Source: Pseudomonas xantholysinigenes
GTDB lineage: Bacteria > Pseudomonadota > Gammaproteobacteria > Pseudomonadales > Pseudomonadaceae
Direction: 5' to 3'
Length of the DNA stretch: 64,000 nucleotides
Assembly: GCF_014268885.2 (NCBI RefSeq)
Contig: NZ_CP077095.1
Location: 4,619,001-4,683,000 of the forward strand
Made by a program: the position numbers and the translations under genes. The notes below the pieces were generated by a model, which was given only the letters and a program-made list of their open reading frames with translations, did not search any database and had not been told where the DNA came from. Positions 1 to 8,368 of the stretch are shown here, piece after piece. Every line of letters starts with the position of its first letter. Position 1 is the stretch's first letter.

Positions 1-69
1 TTCTCTTCGCCCGAGCTGACCAACTGCCTGGTAACGGCGGCGCGAGCAGTGGTGTTCGAAGAGCGCTGA
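1..69 (+). CDS. C-terminal end of an upstream protein (truncated by window edge)
   Basis: The first 22 codons are open in frame 1 and end at a TGA at 67-69. The fragment contains the stretch LTNCLVTAARAVVF, which looks faintly like the end of an AgmX/PglI-type or TonB-like C-terminal domain, where a conserved Cys precedes an aromatic residue near the terminus. Too little is present to name the protein; only the existence of a plus-strand gene ending here is well supported. Confidence 0.45.
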   Translation, partial: FSSPELTNCLVTAARAVVFEER

Positions 70-157
70 CATATCCAGTCAGGATTTTCCTGGCTTGATG
101 CAGGAAAATGTTCGGGCATAATTCGCGCCCTTCGGATGTTCATTGCCGGTATCGCGT

Positions 158-472
158 ATGAAATATCTCAGCTCCGTCCTGATCACCTGCGCCCTGCTCA
201 CCAGCACCGCAGCCCATGCCTCCAGTAGCCAGGCCTGGAACGACCAGCGCCAGCAGATGCTCAAGGCCTGCCTCGCCGCCAGCCAGTTCAAGGACGCCCA
301 CGCCCTGGGCAAGCCCGCCGAGTTCGACGACCAGGTCGGCTACAGCGCGCTGCTGATCGAAGGTGTCTACCCACAGAAGCACATGAACAACCGCAGCGGT
401 ACCGAGCTGTGCCTGTACAGCCGCCAGCAACAGCATGCGGTCGTCACCGAGTGGAACCCAGGCAAGCCGTGA
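158..472 (+). CDS. small secreted protein of unknown function
   Basis: A 104-residue protein. It starts at ATG 158 because residues 1-21 (MKYLSSVLITCALLTSTAAHA) form a clean Sec signal peptide with an AHA cleavage site; an in-frame upstream TTG at 143 would spoil it. The mature part has two Cys residues (in KACLA and ELCLY) that could form a periplasmic disulfide. No family is recognised. The stop overlaps the GTG start of the next gene (GTGA), so the two are probably translationally coupled. Confidence 0.72.
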   Translation: MKYLSSVLITCALLTSTAAHASSSQAWNDQRQQMLKACLAASQFKDAHALGKPAEFDDQVGYSALLIEGVYPQKHMNNRSGTELCLYSRQQQHAVVTEWNPGKP

Positions 473-1203
473 GCGACAGCATTCGTTTCGCTTGCACCGG
501 ATGCGGTAGATGCTGCACCGGCCACCACGTACCACTGACCCTGGCCGAAGCCCGGCAATGGGCGCTGTCCGGTGGCCAGGTGATCGTGTTGATCGAAGGC
601 TTCATCGCCGATGGCCCGGGCATTCCAGCCGACCAACGCGAGCATGTGCTGCGCCGCTCATACCCGGTGTCCTGTGGCGCCGGGCAGTTGCACGTATCGG
701 TGACCTTCGCCGCGTTCAACCCGGGGCGCTGCCGCAACCTCGACGCCGATGACCTGTGCAGCATCTACGACAACCGGCCACTCGTCTGCCGGATCTACCC
801 GGCGGAGATCAACCCGCACCTGCCGCTGCGACCGGAAAACAAAGACTGCCCGCCAGAAGCCTGGGAACAAGGGCCAGAGCTGATCCATGGCAAGCTGCTG
901 GTGGATGAGGGCCTGCGCGCCTTGATCGAGGCCTCGCGCCAGGCGGACCGTGAGGATATCGCGGCCAAGGTGGCGATCTGCGAGGCGCTGGGGATCACCA
1001 CCAGTGCGTTGAAGGGCAACGGCTTCACCGCCTGGTTGCCGGACATGGCGGCGTTTTCGGCGGTGCTGGAACAGGTGCCAACTGCGGTTGATGCCCCTTG
1101 GTCAGTGCATGTGCAAGACGCCGAGCTGACAGCCCAATTGCACCAGCATGGACTGCAACTCACCGCTGATACTCCGCTTTATTACGCCTTCATCGGGTTC
1201 TAG
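469..1203 (+). CDS. YkgJ-family cysteine-cluster protein (UPF0153, putative Fe/Zn-chelating)
   Basis: A 244-residue cytosolic protein. The N-terminal motif CTGCGRCC (residues 9-16) together with later Cys residues in LCSIYDNRPLVCRIYP is the hallmark of the YkgJ/UPF0153 family, thought to bind iron or zinc; no reaction is established. GTG 469 is chosen because it places the Cys cluster close to the N terminus, as is usual, and overlaps the preceding stop; the longer in-frame extension to 409 lies inside the upstream gene. Probably co-transcribed with the small secreted protein before it. Confidence 0.82.
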   Translation: MSDSIRFACTGCGRCCTGHHVPLTLAEARQWALSGGQVIVLIEGFIADGPGIPADQREHVLRRSYPVSCGAGQLHVSVTFAAFNPGRCRNLDADDLCSIYDNRPLVCRIYPAEINPHLPLRPENKDCPPEAWEQGPELIHGKLLVDEGLRALIEASRQADREDIAAKVAICEALGITTSALKGNGFTAWLPDMAAFSAVLEQVPTAVDAPWSVHVQDAELTAQLHQHGLQLTADTPLYYAFIGF

Positions 1204-1243
1204 TTCATCGCGCTCGCCCGGGCACCTCGGGGCATGTACTGCA

Positions 1244-1348
1244 CCTGTGGGAGCGGGCTTGTCGGACCGCCGCACCGCCGCGAAGCAAGCGACGCGGTGC
1301 CTGGCACCGGCTACGCCGGTGTTCGCGGGTAAACCCGCTCCCACAGGG
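1244..1348. repeat. REP-type extragenic palindrome pair, class A
   Basis: Two oppositely oriented copies of the core CCTGTGGGAGCGGG flank a GC-rich spacer containing GGCACCGGCTACGCCGGTG. The arms can form a long imperfect hairpin. This is the common P. putida-group extragenic palindrome. It lies in the 296-bp gap between the YkgJ gene and the convergent aer gene. Confidence 0.85.
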
Positions 1349-1450
1349 ATCGCGCTAGCTTTAGCAGTTGAGCAAAACAGTTGCTCCCACAGCGACCGCG
1401 CCGGCTTCAGGGCATGCACCACACCTGTGGGAGCGGGTTTACCCGCGAAG
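1321..1450. repeat. composite extragenic repeat, copy 1 (near-identical copy at 31234-31362)
   Basis: About 125 bp made of a right-hand REP arm, the spacer CGCGCTAGCTTTAGCAGTTG, a second CTCCCACAG arm, the phrase TCAGGGCATGCACCACACCT, and a left-hand REP arm. The same modules occur in the same order at 31234-31362 after nadC with few differences (for example aaacccgc versus aagcccgc). The spacer conservation shows that the unit moved or was copied as a block, not only as single palindromes. A degenerate further arm (accgctcccacagg) ends near 1484. Confidence 0.8.
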
Positions 1451-1499
1451 CAGGCGCTGCGGTACATGGCACCGCTCCCACAGGAATCCAAGCAAAACG

Positions 1500-3083
1500 T
1501 CACTGACAACGGCGCCAGAACTCATCCGCCAACCGCCGCAGGTCCGTGGCCAGGTCGGCCACGTCACTGGCGCTGCCGTGGCTGCGCTGGCCCATGCTCA
1601 CCGTCGCCTCGCTGGCCTGGCGAATGCTGGTGATGTTGCGGTTGATGTTCTCGCTGACCTGGCTCTGCTGCTCCACCGCCGCGGCGATCTGCAAGCTCAT
1701 CTCGTTGATCTGGTTGACCCGCACGCTGATGCTGTCCAGCGCGTCGCTGGCCAACTGCGCCTGCTCGACGCTGTGCCCGGCATGGGCGCTGCTCTGCTGC
1801 ATCACCTGCACCGCGGCACGGGCGCCGTCCTGCAGCGCGGCGATCATGCGCTGGATATCGTGGGTCGACTGCGCGGTGCGCTGGGCCAGGCCGCGCACTT
1901 CGTCGGCCACCACCGCGAAACCACGGCCCTGGTCACCAGCCCGCGCCGCCTCGATGGCGGCGTTGAGCGCCAGCAGGTTGGTCTGCTCGGCAATGCCGCG
2001 GATCACATCGAGCACCCCGGAGATTTCGCTGCTGTGGTTCTCCAGTTGCGCGATCACTTCGCTGGCCTCCACCAGCGAGCCGGCCAGGTCCTGGATCGCA
2101 CAGCGGTTGCGGTCGACCAGTTGATGCCCGGCCTGGGTCTCGTCCTCGGCCTGGTCGGCGGCCATCGAAGCCATCTGCGCGCTGCTGGCCACCTGGGCGA
2201 CACTGGCACTCATCTGCTGGATCGCGGTGGCCACCTGGTCCGCTTCGCCCTGTTGTTCCAGGCTGTTGGCATGGCTGCTGTGCAACGCCTCGGCCAAGGC
2301 GCCGGAATGCCCGGCCAGGCGTGACGAGGTATCACCGATACGCCCGACTACCGCGCCCAACTGCGCCTTGAGCATGCGCATGGCGAACTCGATCTGGCCC
2401 AGGCCATCGCGGCGGCCTGTGTACAACTGCTGGCTCAATGGGTTGTCGGCGATGGCCAGGGCCTGGCGGCGCAGGCGCTCGTAAGGGCGCAACAGCAGCT
2501 GGATCGCCAGGCCGCTAAGACCGGCGGCCAAGGCCATCTGCACCAGTGTCACCAGCCACGAGGCGCCATGCCACCACTGCCCGGCACCAATCACCAGCGC
2601 GCACACCGCTGCCACTGCCAGCGACAACCGCGCGGCCAGCCCGGCCACCGGCAAACGCGCGCGCCAGTCGCGCCGCCCCTGGCGCAAGCGTGCGTAGCAG
2701 CGTTCGGCGGCCTCGACCTGAGCCCTGCCAGGCTTGGTCCGCACCGACTGGTACTCCAGCACCTGCCCGCCGCTGCTGATCGGCGAGACAAAGGCGCTCA
2801 CCCAGTAGTGATCGCCGTTGTAGCAGCGGTTCTTCACCAACCCCATCCACGAACGCCCGGCCTTGAGCGTCTGCCACATCTGGGCGAAAGCCTCGGGCGG
2901 CATGTCCGGGTGGCGGACGATATGGTGGGCGTTGCCCAGCAGTTGCTCGCGGGTAAAACCGCTGACCCGGACAAAATCGTCGTTGGCATAGGTGATACGG
3001 CTGTCCAGGTCGGTGGTGGACAGGATGTTGGCGTCGCCGGGGTAATCCACTTCGCGACCGGTAACAGGCATATTGCACTTCAT
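1500..3083 (-). CDS. aer: Aer-type aerotaxis/energy-taxis receptor (PAS + MCP)
   Basis: A 527-residue receptor. Residues 1-115 are a PAS domain starting [15 protein letters not shown], closely like E. coli Aer (MRNNQPVTQRE...), with the [19 protein letters not shown] core expected to hold FAD. Two hydrophobic segments near residues 150-195 form the membrane anchor, with no periplasmic ligand domain. A HAMP-like linker leads to an MCP signalling domain with the hairpin tip [20 protein letters not shown]. Known Aer proteins sense redox state and signal through CheA/CheW. The sigma-28-like -10 GCCGATTT lies at 3109-3116 on the minus strand, but no convincing -35 is present. Confidence 0.9.
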   Translation of the reverse strand: MKCNMPVTGREVDYPGDANILSTTDLDSRITYANDDFVRVSGFTREQLLGNAHHIVRHPDMPPEAFAQMWQTLKAGRSWMGLVKNRCYNGDHYWVSAFVSPISSGGQVLEYQSVRTKPGRAQVEAAERCYARLRQGRRDWRARLPVAGLAARLSLAVAAVCALVIGAGQWWHGASWLVTLVQMALAAGLSGLAIQLLLRPYERLRRQALAIADNPLSQQLYTGRRDGLGQIEFAMRMLKAQLGAVVGRIGDTSSRLAGHSGALAEALHSSHANSLEQQGEADQVATAIQQMSASVAQVASSAQMASMAADQAEDETQAGHQLVDRNRCAIQDLAGSLVEASEVIAQLENHSSEISGVLDVIRGIAEQTNLLALNAAIEAARAGDQGRGFAVVADEVRGLAQRTAQSTHDIQRMIAALQDGARAAVQVMQQSSAHAGHSVEQAQLASDALDSISVRVNQINEMSLQIAAAVEQQSQVSENINRNITSIRQASEATVSMGQRSHGSASDVADLATDLRRLADEFWRRCQ

Positions 3084-3304
3084 CGGAGGCTCTCGTTGTT
3101 GTACGGGAAAATCGGCAGGGCGTACGACTCTAGGGGCAAACGCCGGGGCAATATTGATCCACGGCAGGATATTGGCACTTGGCCATCAATCCGCCGAAAC
3201 TGACAGCCGTGACAGCCAGGCGTCACGCTGCCGACCCGATAGGCGCGCTATAACCTTGGCTAGCCCAGACCGTTTTCCAGCCCCCGGCCAAGGTACCCGC
3301 CCCG

Positions 3305-4468
3305 ATGCGACGTCCGTCTCGCCCCCTCGTTCTTGCCGCCCTGGTCCTGGTGATCCTGGCTGCTGTCGGCTTCTGGCTCAGCCAACGCCGCGTCGCGCCG
3401 CCCAACCACATCGCCAATGCAGTGCCGGTACGGGTGGTGACCGTGGCTCAGCAGGATGTGCCGCGCTATCTCAGCGCCATCGGCGCGGTGCTGTCGCTGC
3501 ACAGCGTCGAAGTACGCCCGCAGGTGGAAGGGGTGCTGAACCAGGTGCTGGTCAAGGAAGGCCAGTGGGTCAAGGCCGGCGACCTGCTGGCCAGCCTCGA
3601 CGACCGGGCGATCAGCGCCAATCTCGACCAAGCCCGCGCCAGTCTCGGCCAGACCCAGGCGCAGTTGCAGGTGGCCAACGTCAACCTCAAGCGCTACCAA
3701 CTGCTGAGCAGCGACGACGGCGTGTCGAAACAGACCCTCGACCAGCAACAGGCGTTGGTGAACCAACTGCAGGCAACCCTCAAGGGCAACCAGGCGGCCA
3801 TCGACAATGCCGCGGTACAACTCAGCTACACGCAGATCCGCTCGCCAGTGACCGGCCGCGTCGGCATCCGCAACGTCGACCCCGGCAACCTGGTGCGCAG
3901 CAGCGACACCCAGAGCCTGTTCAGCGTGACCCAGATCGACCCGATCGCCGTGGAGTTCGCCCTGCCCCAACAGCAACTGCCGGTCCTGCAGGGCCTGCTG
4001 AAATCGGCCACGCCCGCTGAAGTCGAGGCCTACATGGACGCCAACGGCGAACGCAGCCTGCTCGGCACCGGCCAGCTGATGCTGATCGACAACCAGGTCT
4101 CGGCCAACACCGGCACGGTGCGGGTCAAGGCGCAGTTCGACAACAAGGACGGCCGCCTGTGGCCGGGCCAACTGGTGACCGTGCGCCTGCGCACGGCGGT
4201 GGACGAGGACGCCCTGGTGGTGCCGCCACCGGTGGTGCAGCGCAGCCTCGACGGCCACTTCGTCTACCGCCTCGAAGGCGACAAGGTGAGCGCCGTGCCA
4301 GTCAAGGTGCTGTACCAGGACAGCGCCTTGAACATCGTCGCCGGGGTCAAGGCCGGCGACCGCCTGGTGCTCGACGGCCAGTCGCGGCTCAAGCCCGGCG
4401 CCACCGTGGAAGTCGCGCCAGACGCCCCCGCACAGGCGGAAATGGCCGACCGTGGGAGCCAGCCATGA
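3305..4468 (+). CDS. RND efflux periplasmic adaptor (membrane fusion protein, MdtA/AcrA type)
   Basis: A 387-residue protein with an N-terminal membrane anchor/signal (residues 8-26, LVLAALVLVILAAVGFWLS). A lipoyl half-motif VRPQVEGVLNQVLVKEGQWV is followed by an alpha-helical hairpin rich in Gln/Leu (residues ~100-160), the second lipoyl half (YTQIRSPVTGRVGIRNVDPG), a beta-barrel and a membrane-proximal domain. It bridges an inner-membrane RND pump and a TolC-like outer-membrane channel; no channel gene is adjacent, so one must be borrowed. The stop overlaps the permease start (ATGA), so the pair is one operon. Confidence 0.92.
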   Translation: MRRPSRPLVLAALVLVILAAVGFWLSQRRVAPPNHIANAVPVRVVTVAQQDVPRYLSAIGAVLSLHSVEVRPQVEGVLNQVLVKEGQWVKAGDLLASLDDRAISANLDQARASLGQTQAQLQVANVNLKRYQLLSSDDGVSKQTLDQQQALVNQLQATLKGNQAAIDNAAVQLSYTQIRSPVTGRVGIRNVDPGNLVRSSDTQSLFSVTQIDPIAVEFALPQQQLPVLQGLLKSATPAEVEAYMDANGERSLLGTGQLMLIDNQVSANTGTVRVKAQFDNKDGRLWPGQLVTVRLRTAVDEDALVVPPPVVQRSLDGHFVYRLEGDKVSAVPVKVLYQDSALNIVAGVKAGDRLVLDGQSRLKPGATVEVAPDAPAQAEMADRGSQP

Positions 4469-7400
4469 ACACCCGCAACGGCGTCTCGGCCTGGTGCATC
4501 GATCACCCCATCGCCACCCTGCTGCTGACCTTCGCCCTGGTGCTGCTCGGCGCCATCGCCTTCCCGCGCCTGCCGGTGGCGCCACTGCCCGAAGCGGACT
4601 TCCCGACCATCCAGGTCACCGCCCAACTGCCCGGCGCCAGCCCGGAAACCATGGCTTCGTCAGTCGCGACGCCCTTGGAAGTGCAGTTCAGCGCCATCCC
4701 CGGCATGACCCAGATGACCAGCAGCAGCGCCCTGGGCTCGACCACACTGATCCTGCAGTTCACCCTCGACAAGAACATCGACACCGCCGCCCAGGAAGTG
4801 CAAGCGGCGATCAACACCGCCACCGCGCGCCTGCCTCAGGACCTGCCCAGCCCGCCGACCTGGCGCAAAGTCAACCCCGCCGACAGCCCGGTGCTGATCC
4901 TCACCGTCAGCTCGACGCAAATGCCCGGCAACGAACTGAGCGACTACGCCGAAACCCTTCTGGCCCGCCAGCTCAGCCAGATCGACGGGGTCGGACTGAT
5001 CAACATCACCGGCCAGCTGCGCCCGGCGATCCGCGTGCAGGCGCAACCCGAGAAGCTCGCCGCCATCGGCCTGACCCTGGCCGATATCCGCCAGGCCATC
5101 CAGCAGACCAGCCTCAACCTGGCCAAGGGCGCGCTGTACGGCGAACACAGCGTGTCGACCCTGGCCGCCAACGACCAGTTGTTCCACCCCGAGGACTACG
5201 CACGGCTGATCGTCAGCTACCGCAATGGCGCGCCGGTGCACCTGTCTGATGTCGCCAAGGTGATCCAGGGCGCCGAGAATGCCTACGTCAAGGCCTGGTC
5301 TGGCGAGCAGCCGGGGCTGAACCTGGTGATCTTCCGCCAGCCCGGGGCCAATATCGTCGATACCGTGGACCGGGTGATGGAGGCCCTGCCCCGCCTGCAG
5401 CAGATGCTGCCAGCCGCGGTCGAGGTGTCGGTGTTGCAGGATCGCACCCAGACCATCCGCGCCTCGCTGCACGAAGTCGAGCTGACCCTGATGATCGCCG
5501 TGGCCCTGGTGATCGGGGTGATGGCGCTGTTCCTGCGCCAGTGGTCGGCGACCTTCATCGTCTCCAGCGTGCTCGGCGTGTCGCTGATCGCCAGTTGCGC
5601 GCTGATGTACGTGTTCGGTTTCAGCCTCAACAACCTCACCCTGGTGGCCATCGTCATCGCCGTGGGCTTCGTGGTGGACGACGCCATCGTCGTGGTGGAG
5701 AACATCCACCGTCACCTGGAGGCCGGCGACGACAGCCGCACCGCCGCGCTCAAGGGCGCCGGCGAGATCGGCTTCACCGTGGTGTCGATCAGCTTCTCGC
5801 TGATCGCCGCGTTCATCCCACTGCTGTTCATGGGCGGGGTGGTCGGCCGGCTGTTCAAGGAGTTCGCCCTGACCGCCACCGCGACCATCCTGATTTCGGT
5901 GCTGGTGTCGCTGACCCTGGCGCCGACCCTCGCCGCGCTGTGCATGCGTCGCCCGCCCGCCGAGCAGCACGGCGGCCTTGGCCAGCGCCTGGTGCGCTGG
6001 TACGAAAAAGGCTTGGTCCGGGCACTGGCCCACCAGCGCATCACCCTCGCGGTGTTCGGCGTCACCCTGGCGCTGGCGGTGGCCGGCTACGTGGCGATCC
6101 CCAAAGGCTTCTTCCCCCTGCAGGACACCGGCTTCATCCTCGGCACCAGCGAGGCGGCGGCGGACGTGTCCTACCCGGCGATGATCGAGAAACACCAGGC
6201 CCTGGCCAAGATCATCGAGGCCGATCCTGCGGTGCGCGCCTTCTCCCACTCGGTCGGCGTCACCGGCAGCAATCAGACCATCGCCAACGGCCGCTTCTGG
6301 ATCGCCCTCAAGCCCCGAGGCGAACGCGATGTGTCGGCCAGCGAATGGATCGACCGCATGCGCCCGAAACTCATGCAGATCCCCGGCATCGTCCTGTACC
6401 TGCGTGCCGGCCAGGACATCAACCTCAGCTCCGGCCCTTCGCGCACCCAGTACCAGTATGTGCTCAAGAGCAACGACGGCGTGGCGCTTAACCTATGGAC
6501 CCAGCGCCTGACCGAGCGCCTGCGCGCCAACCCGGCATTTCGCGACCTGTCCAACGACCTGCAACTGGGCGCCAGCGTCACCCGCATCGACATCGACCGC
6601 CAGGCCGCCGCGCGCTTTGGCCTGACCACCACCGACGTCGACCAGGCGCTGTACGACGCGTTCGGCCAACGGCAGATCAGCGAATTCCAGACCGAAACCA
6701 ACCAGTACAAGGTGATCCTCGAGCTTGATGCGCGCCAGCGCGGCAAGGCCGAGAGCCTCAACTACTTCTACCTGCGCTCGCCGCTGTCCGGCGAAATGGT
6801 GCCGCTGTCGGCCCTGGCCCATGTCGCGCCGCCCAGCACCGGGCCGCTGTCGATCAGCCACGACGGCCTGTTCCCGGCGGCCAACCTGTCGTTCAACCTG
6901 GCCCCGGGCGTGGCCTTGGGCGATGCGGTGCAGATCCTCGAACGCACCCAGCGCGAGCTGGGCATGCCCGATTCCATCGCCGGCAACTTCCAGGGCGCGG
7001 CCCAGGCCTTCCAAAGCTCGCTGTCGAGCCAGCCCTACCTGATCCTCGCCGCGCTGGTGGCGGTGTACATCATCCTCGGCGTGCTCTACGAGAGCTTCGT
7101 GCACCCGCTGACCATCATCTCCACCCTGCCCTCGGCAGGCCTCGGCGCGCTGATATTGCTATGGGCCATGGGCCAGGACTTCACCATCATGGGCTTGATC
7201 GGCGTGGTGCTGCTGATCGGCATCGTCAAGAAGAACGGCATCCTGCTGATCGACTTTGCCCTCGACGCCCAGCGCCACCAGGGCCTGACGCCTGAGCAGG
7301 CGATTCGCCAGGCATGCCTGGTACGCTTCCGGCCGATCATCATGACCACCCTGGCCGCGCTGCTCGGCGCCGTGCCGCTGATGTTCGGCTTCGGCACCGG

Positions 7401-7557
7401 CGCCGAGCTGCGCCAGCCACTGGGCATCGCCGTGGTCGGCGGGCTGCTGGTGAGCCAGGCGCTGACGCTGTTCACCACCCCGGTCATATACTTGGCCCTG
7501 GAGCGCCTGTTCCACCGCCGCCGGGCCGCCGTTGCCCCCGCGCCGACCGCCAGTTGA
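4465..7557 (+). CDS. RND efflux transporter permease (HAE1 / AcrB-MdtB type)
   Basis: A 1030-residue inner-membrane pump, normal length for the HAE1 branch. The N terminus ends the first helix at FPRLPVAPLPEADFPTIQV. The proton-relay Asp pair sits in TM4 (VGFVVDDAIVVVENIHR, about residues 400-416), and the matching TM10-11 Lys is in GIVKKNGILLIDFA. The two large periplasmic loops are present. It exports drugs or other amphiphiles using the proton gradient together with the adaptor encoded immediately upstream. The metal-efflux signature of the CusA/CzcA branch was not seen, although the neighbouring two-component system is of the metal-responsive type. Start ATG 4465 overlaps the adaptor stop. 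Confidence 0.93.
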   Translation: MNTRNGVSAWCIDHPIATLLLTFALVLLGAIAFPRLPVAPLPEADFPTIQVTAQLPGASPETMASSVATPLEVQFSAIPGMTQMTSSSALGSTTLILQFTLDKNIDTAAQEVQAAINTATARLPQDLPSPPTWRKVNPADSPVLILTVSSTQMPGNELSDYAETLLARQLSQIDGVGLINITGQLRPAIRVQAQPEKLAAIGLTLADIRQAIQQTSLNLAKGALYGEHSVSTLAANDQLFHPEDYARLIVSYRNGAPVHLSDVAKVIQGAENAYVKAWSGEQPGLNLVIFRQPGANIVDTVDRVMEALPRLQQMLPAAVEVSVLQDRTQTIRASLHEVELTLMIAVALVIGVMALFLRQWSATFIVSSVLGVSLIASCALMYVFGFSLNNLTLVAIVIAVGFVVDDAIVVVENIHRHLEAGDDSRTAALKGAGEIGFTVVSISFSLIAAFIPLLFMGGVVGRLFKEFALTATATILISVLVSLTLAPTLAALCMRRPPAEQHGGLGQRLVRWYEKGLVRALAHQRITLAVFGVTLALAVAGYVAIPKGFFPLQDTGFILGTSEAAADVSYPAMIEKHQALAKIIEADPAVRAFSHSVGVTGSNQTIANGRFWIALKPRGERDVSASEWIDRMRPKLMQIPGIVLYLRAGQDINLSSGPSRTQYQYVLKSNDGVALNLWTQRLTERLRANPAFRDLSNDLQLGASVTRIDIDRQAAARFGLTTTDVDQALYDAFGQRQISEFQTETNQYKVILELDARQRGKAESLNYFYLRSPLSGEMVPLSALAHVAPPSTGPLSISHDGLFPAANLSFNLAPGVALGDAVQILERTQRELGMPDSIAGNFQGAAQAFQSSLSSQPYLILAALVAVYIILGVLYESFVHPLTIISTLPSAGLGALILLWAMGQDFTIMGLIGVVLLIGIVKKNGILLIDFALDAQRHQGLTPEQAIRQACLVRFRPIIMTTLAALLGAVPLMFGFGTGAELRQPLGIAVVGGLLVSQALTLFTTPVIYLALERLFHRRRAAVAPAPTAS

Positions 7558-7566
7558 GACAAGACC

Positions 7567-8241
7567 ATGCGTGTGCTGATCATCGAAGACGAAGAAAAAA
7601 CCGCCGATTACCTGCATCGCGGCCTCACCGAGCAGGGCTTTACCGTCGACCTGGCGCGCGACGGTATCGACGGCCTGCACCTGGCCCTGGAAGGCGACTA
7701 CGCGGTGATCGTGCTCGACGTCATGCTGCCGGGCCTGGATGGCTACGGCGTACTGCGCGCGCTGCGCGCGCGCAAGCAGACGCCGGTGATCATGCTCACT
7801 GCCCGCGAGCGGGTCGAGGACCGCATCCACGGCCTGCGCGAAGGCGCCGACGACTACCTGGGCAAGCCGTTCTCGTTCCTCGAACTGGTCGCCCGGCTGC
7901 AGGCCCTGACCCGGCGCAGCGCGATCCACGAACCCTTGCAGATCCAGGTTGCCGACCTGTGGATCGACCTGATGGCGCGCAAGGCTACCCGTGCGGGATC
8001 GCGCCTGGAACTGACCGCCAAGGAGTTCTCGCTGCTCAGCGTGCTGGCCCGGCGCCAGGGCGAGATCCTGTCCAAGACCGCCATCGCCGAACTGGTCTGG
8101 GACATCAACTTCGACAGCGACGCCAATGTCGTCGAGGTGGCCATCAAGCGCCTGCGCGCCAAGCTCGACGGGCCGTTCGACAACAAGCTGCTGCATACCA
8201 TTCGAGGCATGGGTTATGTCCTTGAGAACCGTGGCCAGTGA
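7567..8241 (+). CDS. OmpR/PhoB-family response regulator (CusR/CopR-like)
   Basis: A 224-residue two-domain regulator. The receiver domain (1-118) has the acidic pocket IIEDEEK, the phospho-acceptor Asp in VIVLDVMLPGLDG and the Lys in YLGKPFSF. A winged-helix DNA-binding domain follows (about 125-220; ANVVEVAIKRLRAKLD recognition region). It begins 9 bp after the permease stop, so it is very likely transcribed with the efflux genes and autoregulates them. Its closest look-alikes are heavy-metal regulators, but the inducer cannot be read from sequence. A REP element separates it from its kinase gene. Confidence 0.92.
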   Translation: MRVLIIEDEEKTADYLHRGLTEQGFTVDLARDGIDGLHLALEGDYAVIVLDVMLPGLDGYGVLRALRARKQTPVIMLTARERVEDRIHGLREGADDYLGKPFSFLELVARLQALTRRSAIHEPLQIQVADLWIDLMARKATRAGSRLELTAKEFSLLSVLARRQGEILSKTAIAELVWDINFDSDANVVEVAIKRLRAKLDGPFDNKLLHTIRGMGYVLENRGQ

Positions 8242-8245
8242 CGGT

Positions 8246-8335
8246 CCTGTGGGAGCGGGTTTACCCGCGAAGAGGCCTCCTCGGCGCCTGGCACCGGCTG
8301 CGCCGGTGTTCGCGGGTAAACCCGCTCCCACAGGG
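8246..8335. repeat. REP-type palindrome pair inside the regulator-kinase operon
   Basis: A complete head-to-head pair of class A palindromes (CCTGTGGGAGCGGGTTTACCCGCGAA and its inverse, separated by GGCACCGGCTGCGCCGGTG). It starts five bases after the response regulator stop and ends 34 bp before the kinase start. It can fold into one long hairpin in mRNA and may reduce kinase expression relative to the regulator or stabilise the upstream transcript. Confidence 0.85.
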
Positions 8336-8368
8336 GCTGCGCCACGGCATCCAGCGAGTAGGCGGTAA

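Noticed and set aside
1244..1484. possible CRISPR-like array
   Set aside because: The repeats are inverted palindromic REP arms, not regularly spaced direct repeats with unique spacers.
3109..3116. sigma-28 promoter for aer
   Set aside because: GCCGATTT is a fair -10, but no -35 occurs at the spacing seen in the two other chemoreceptor genes.
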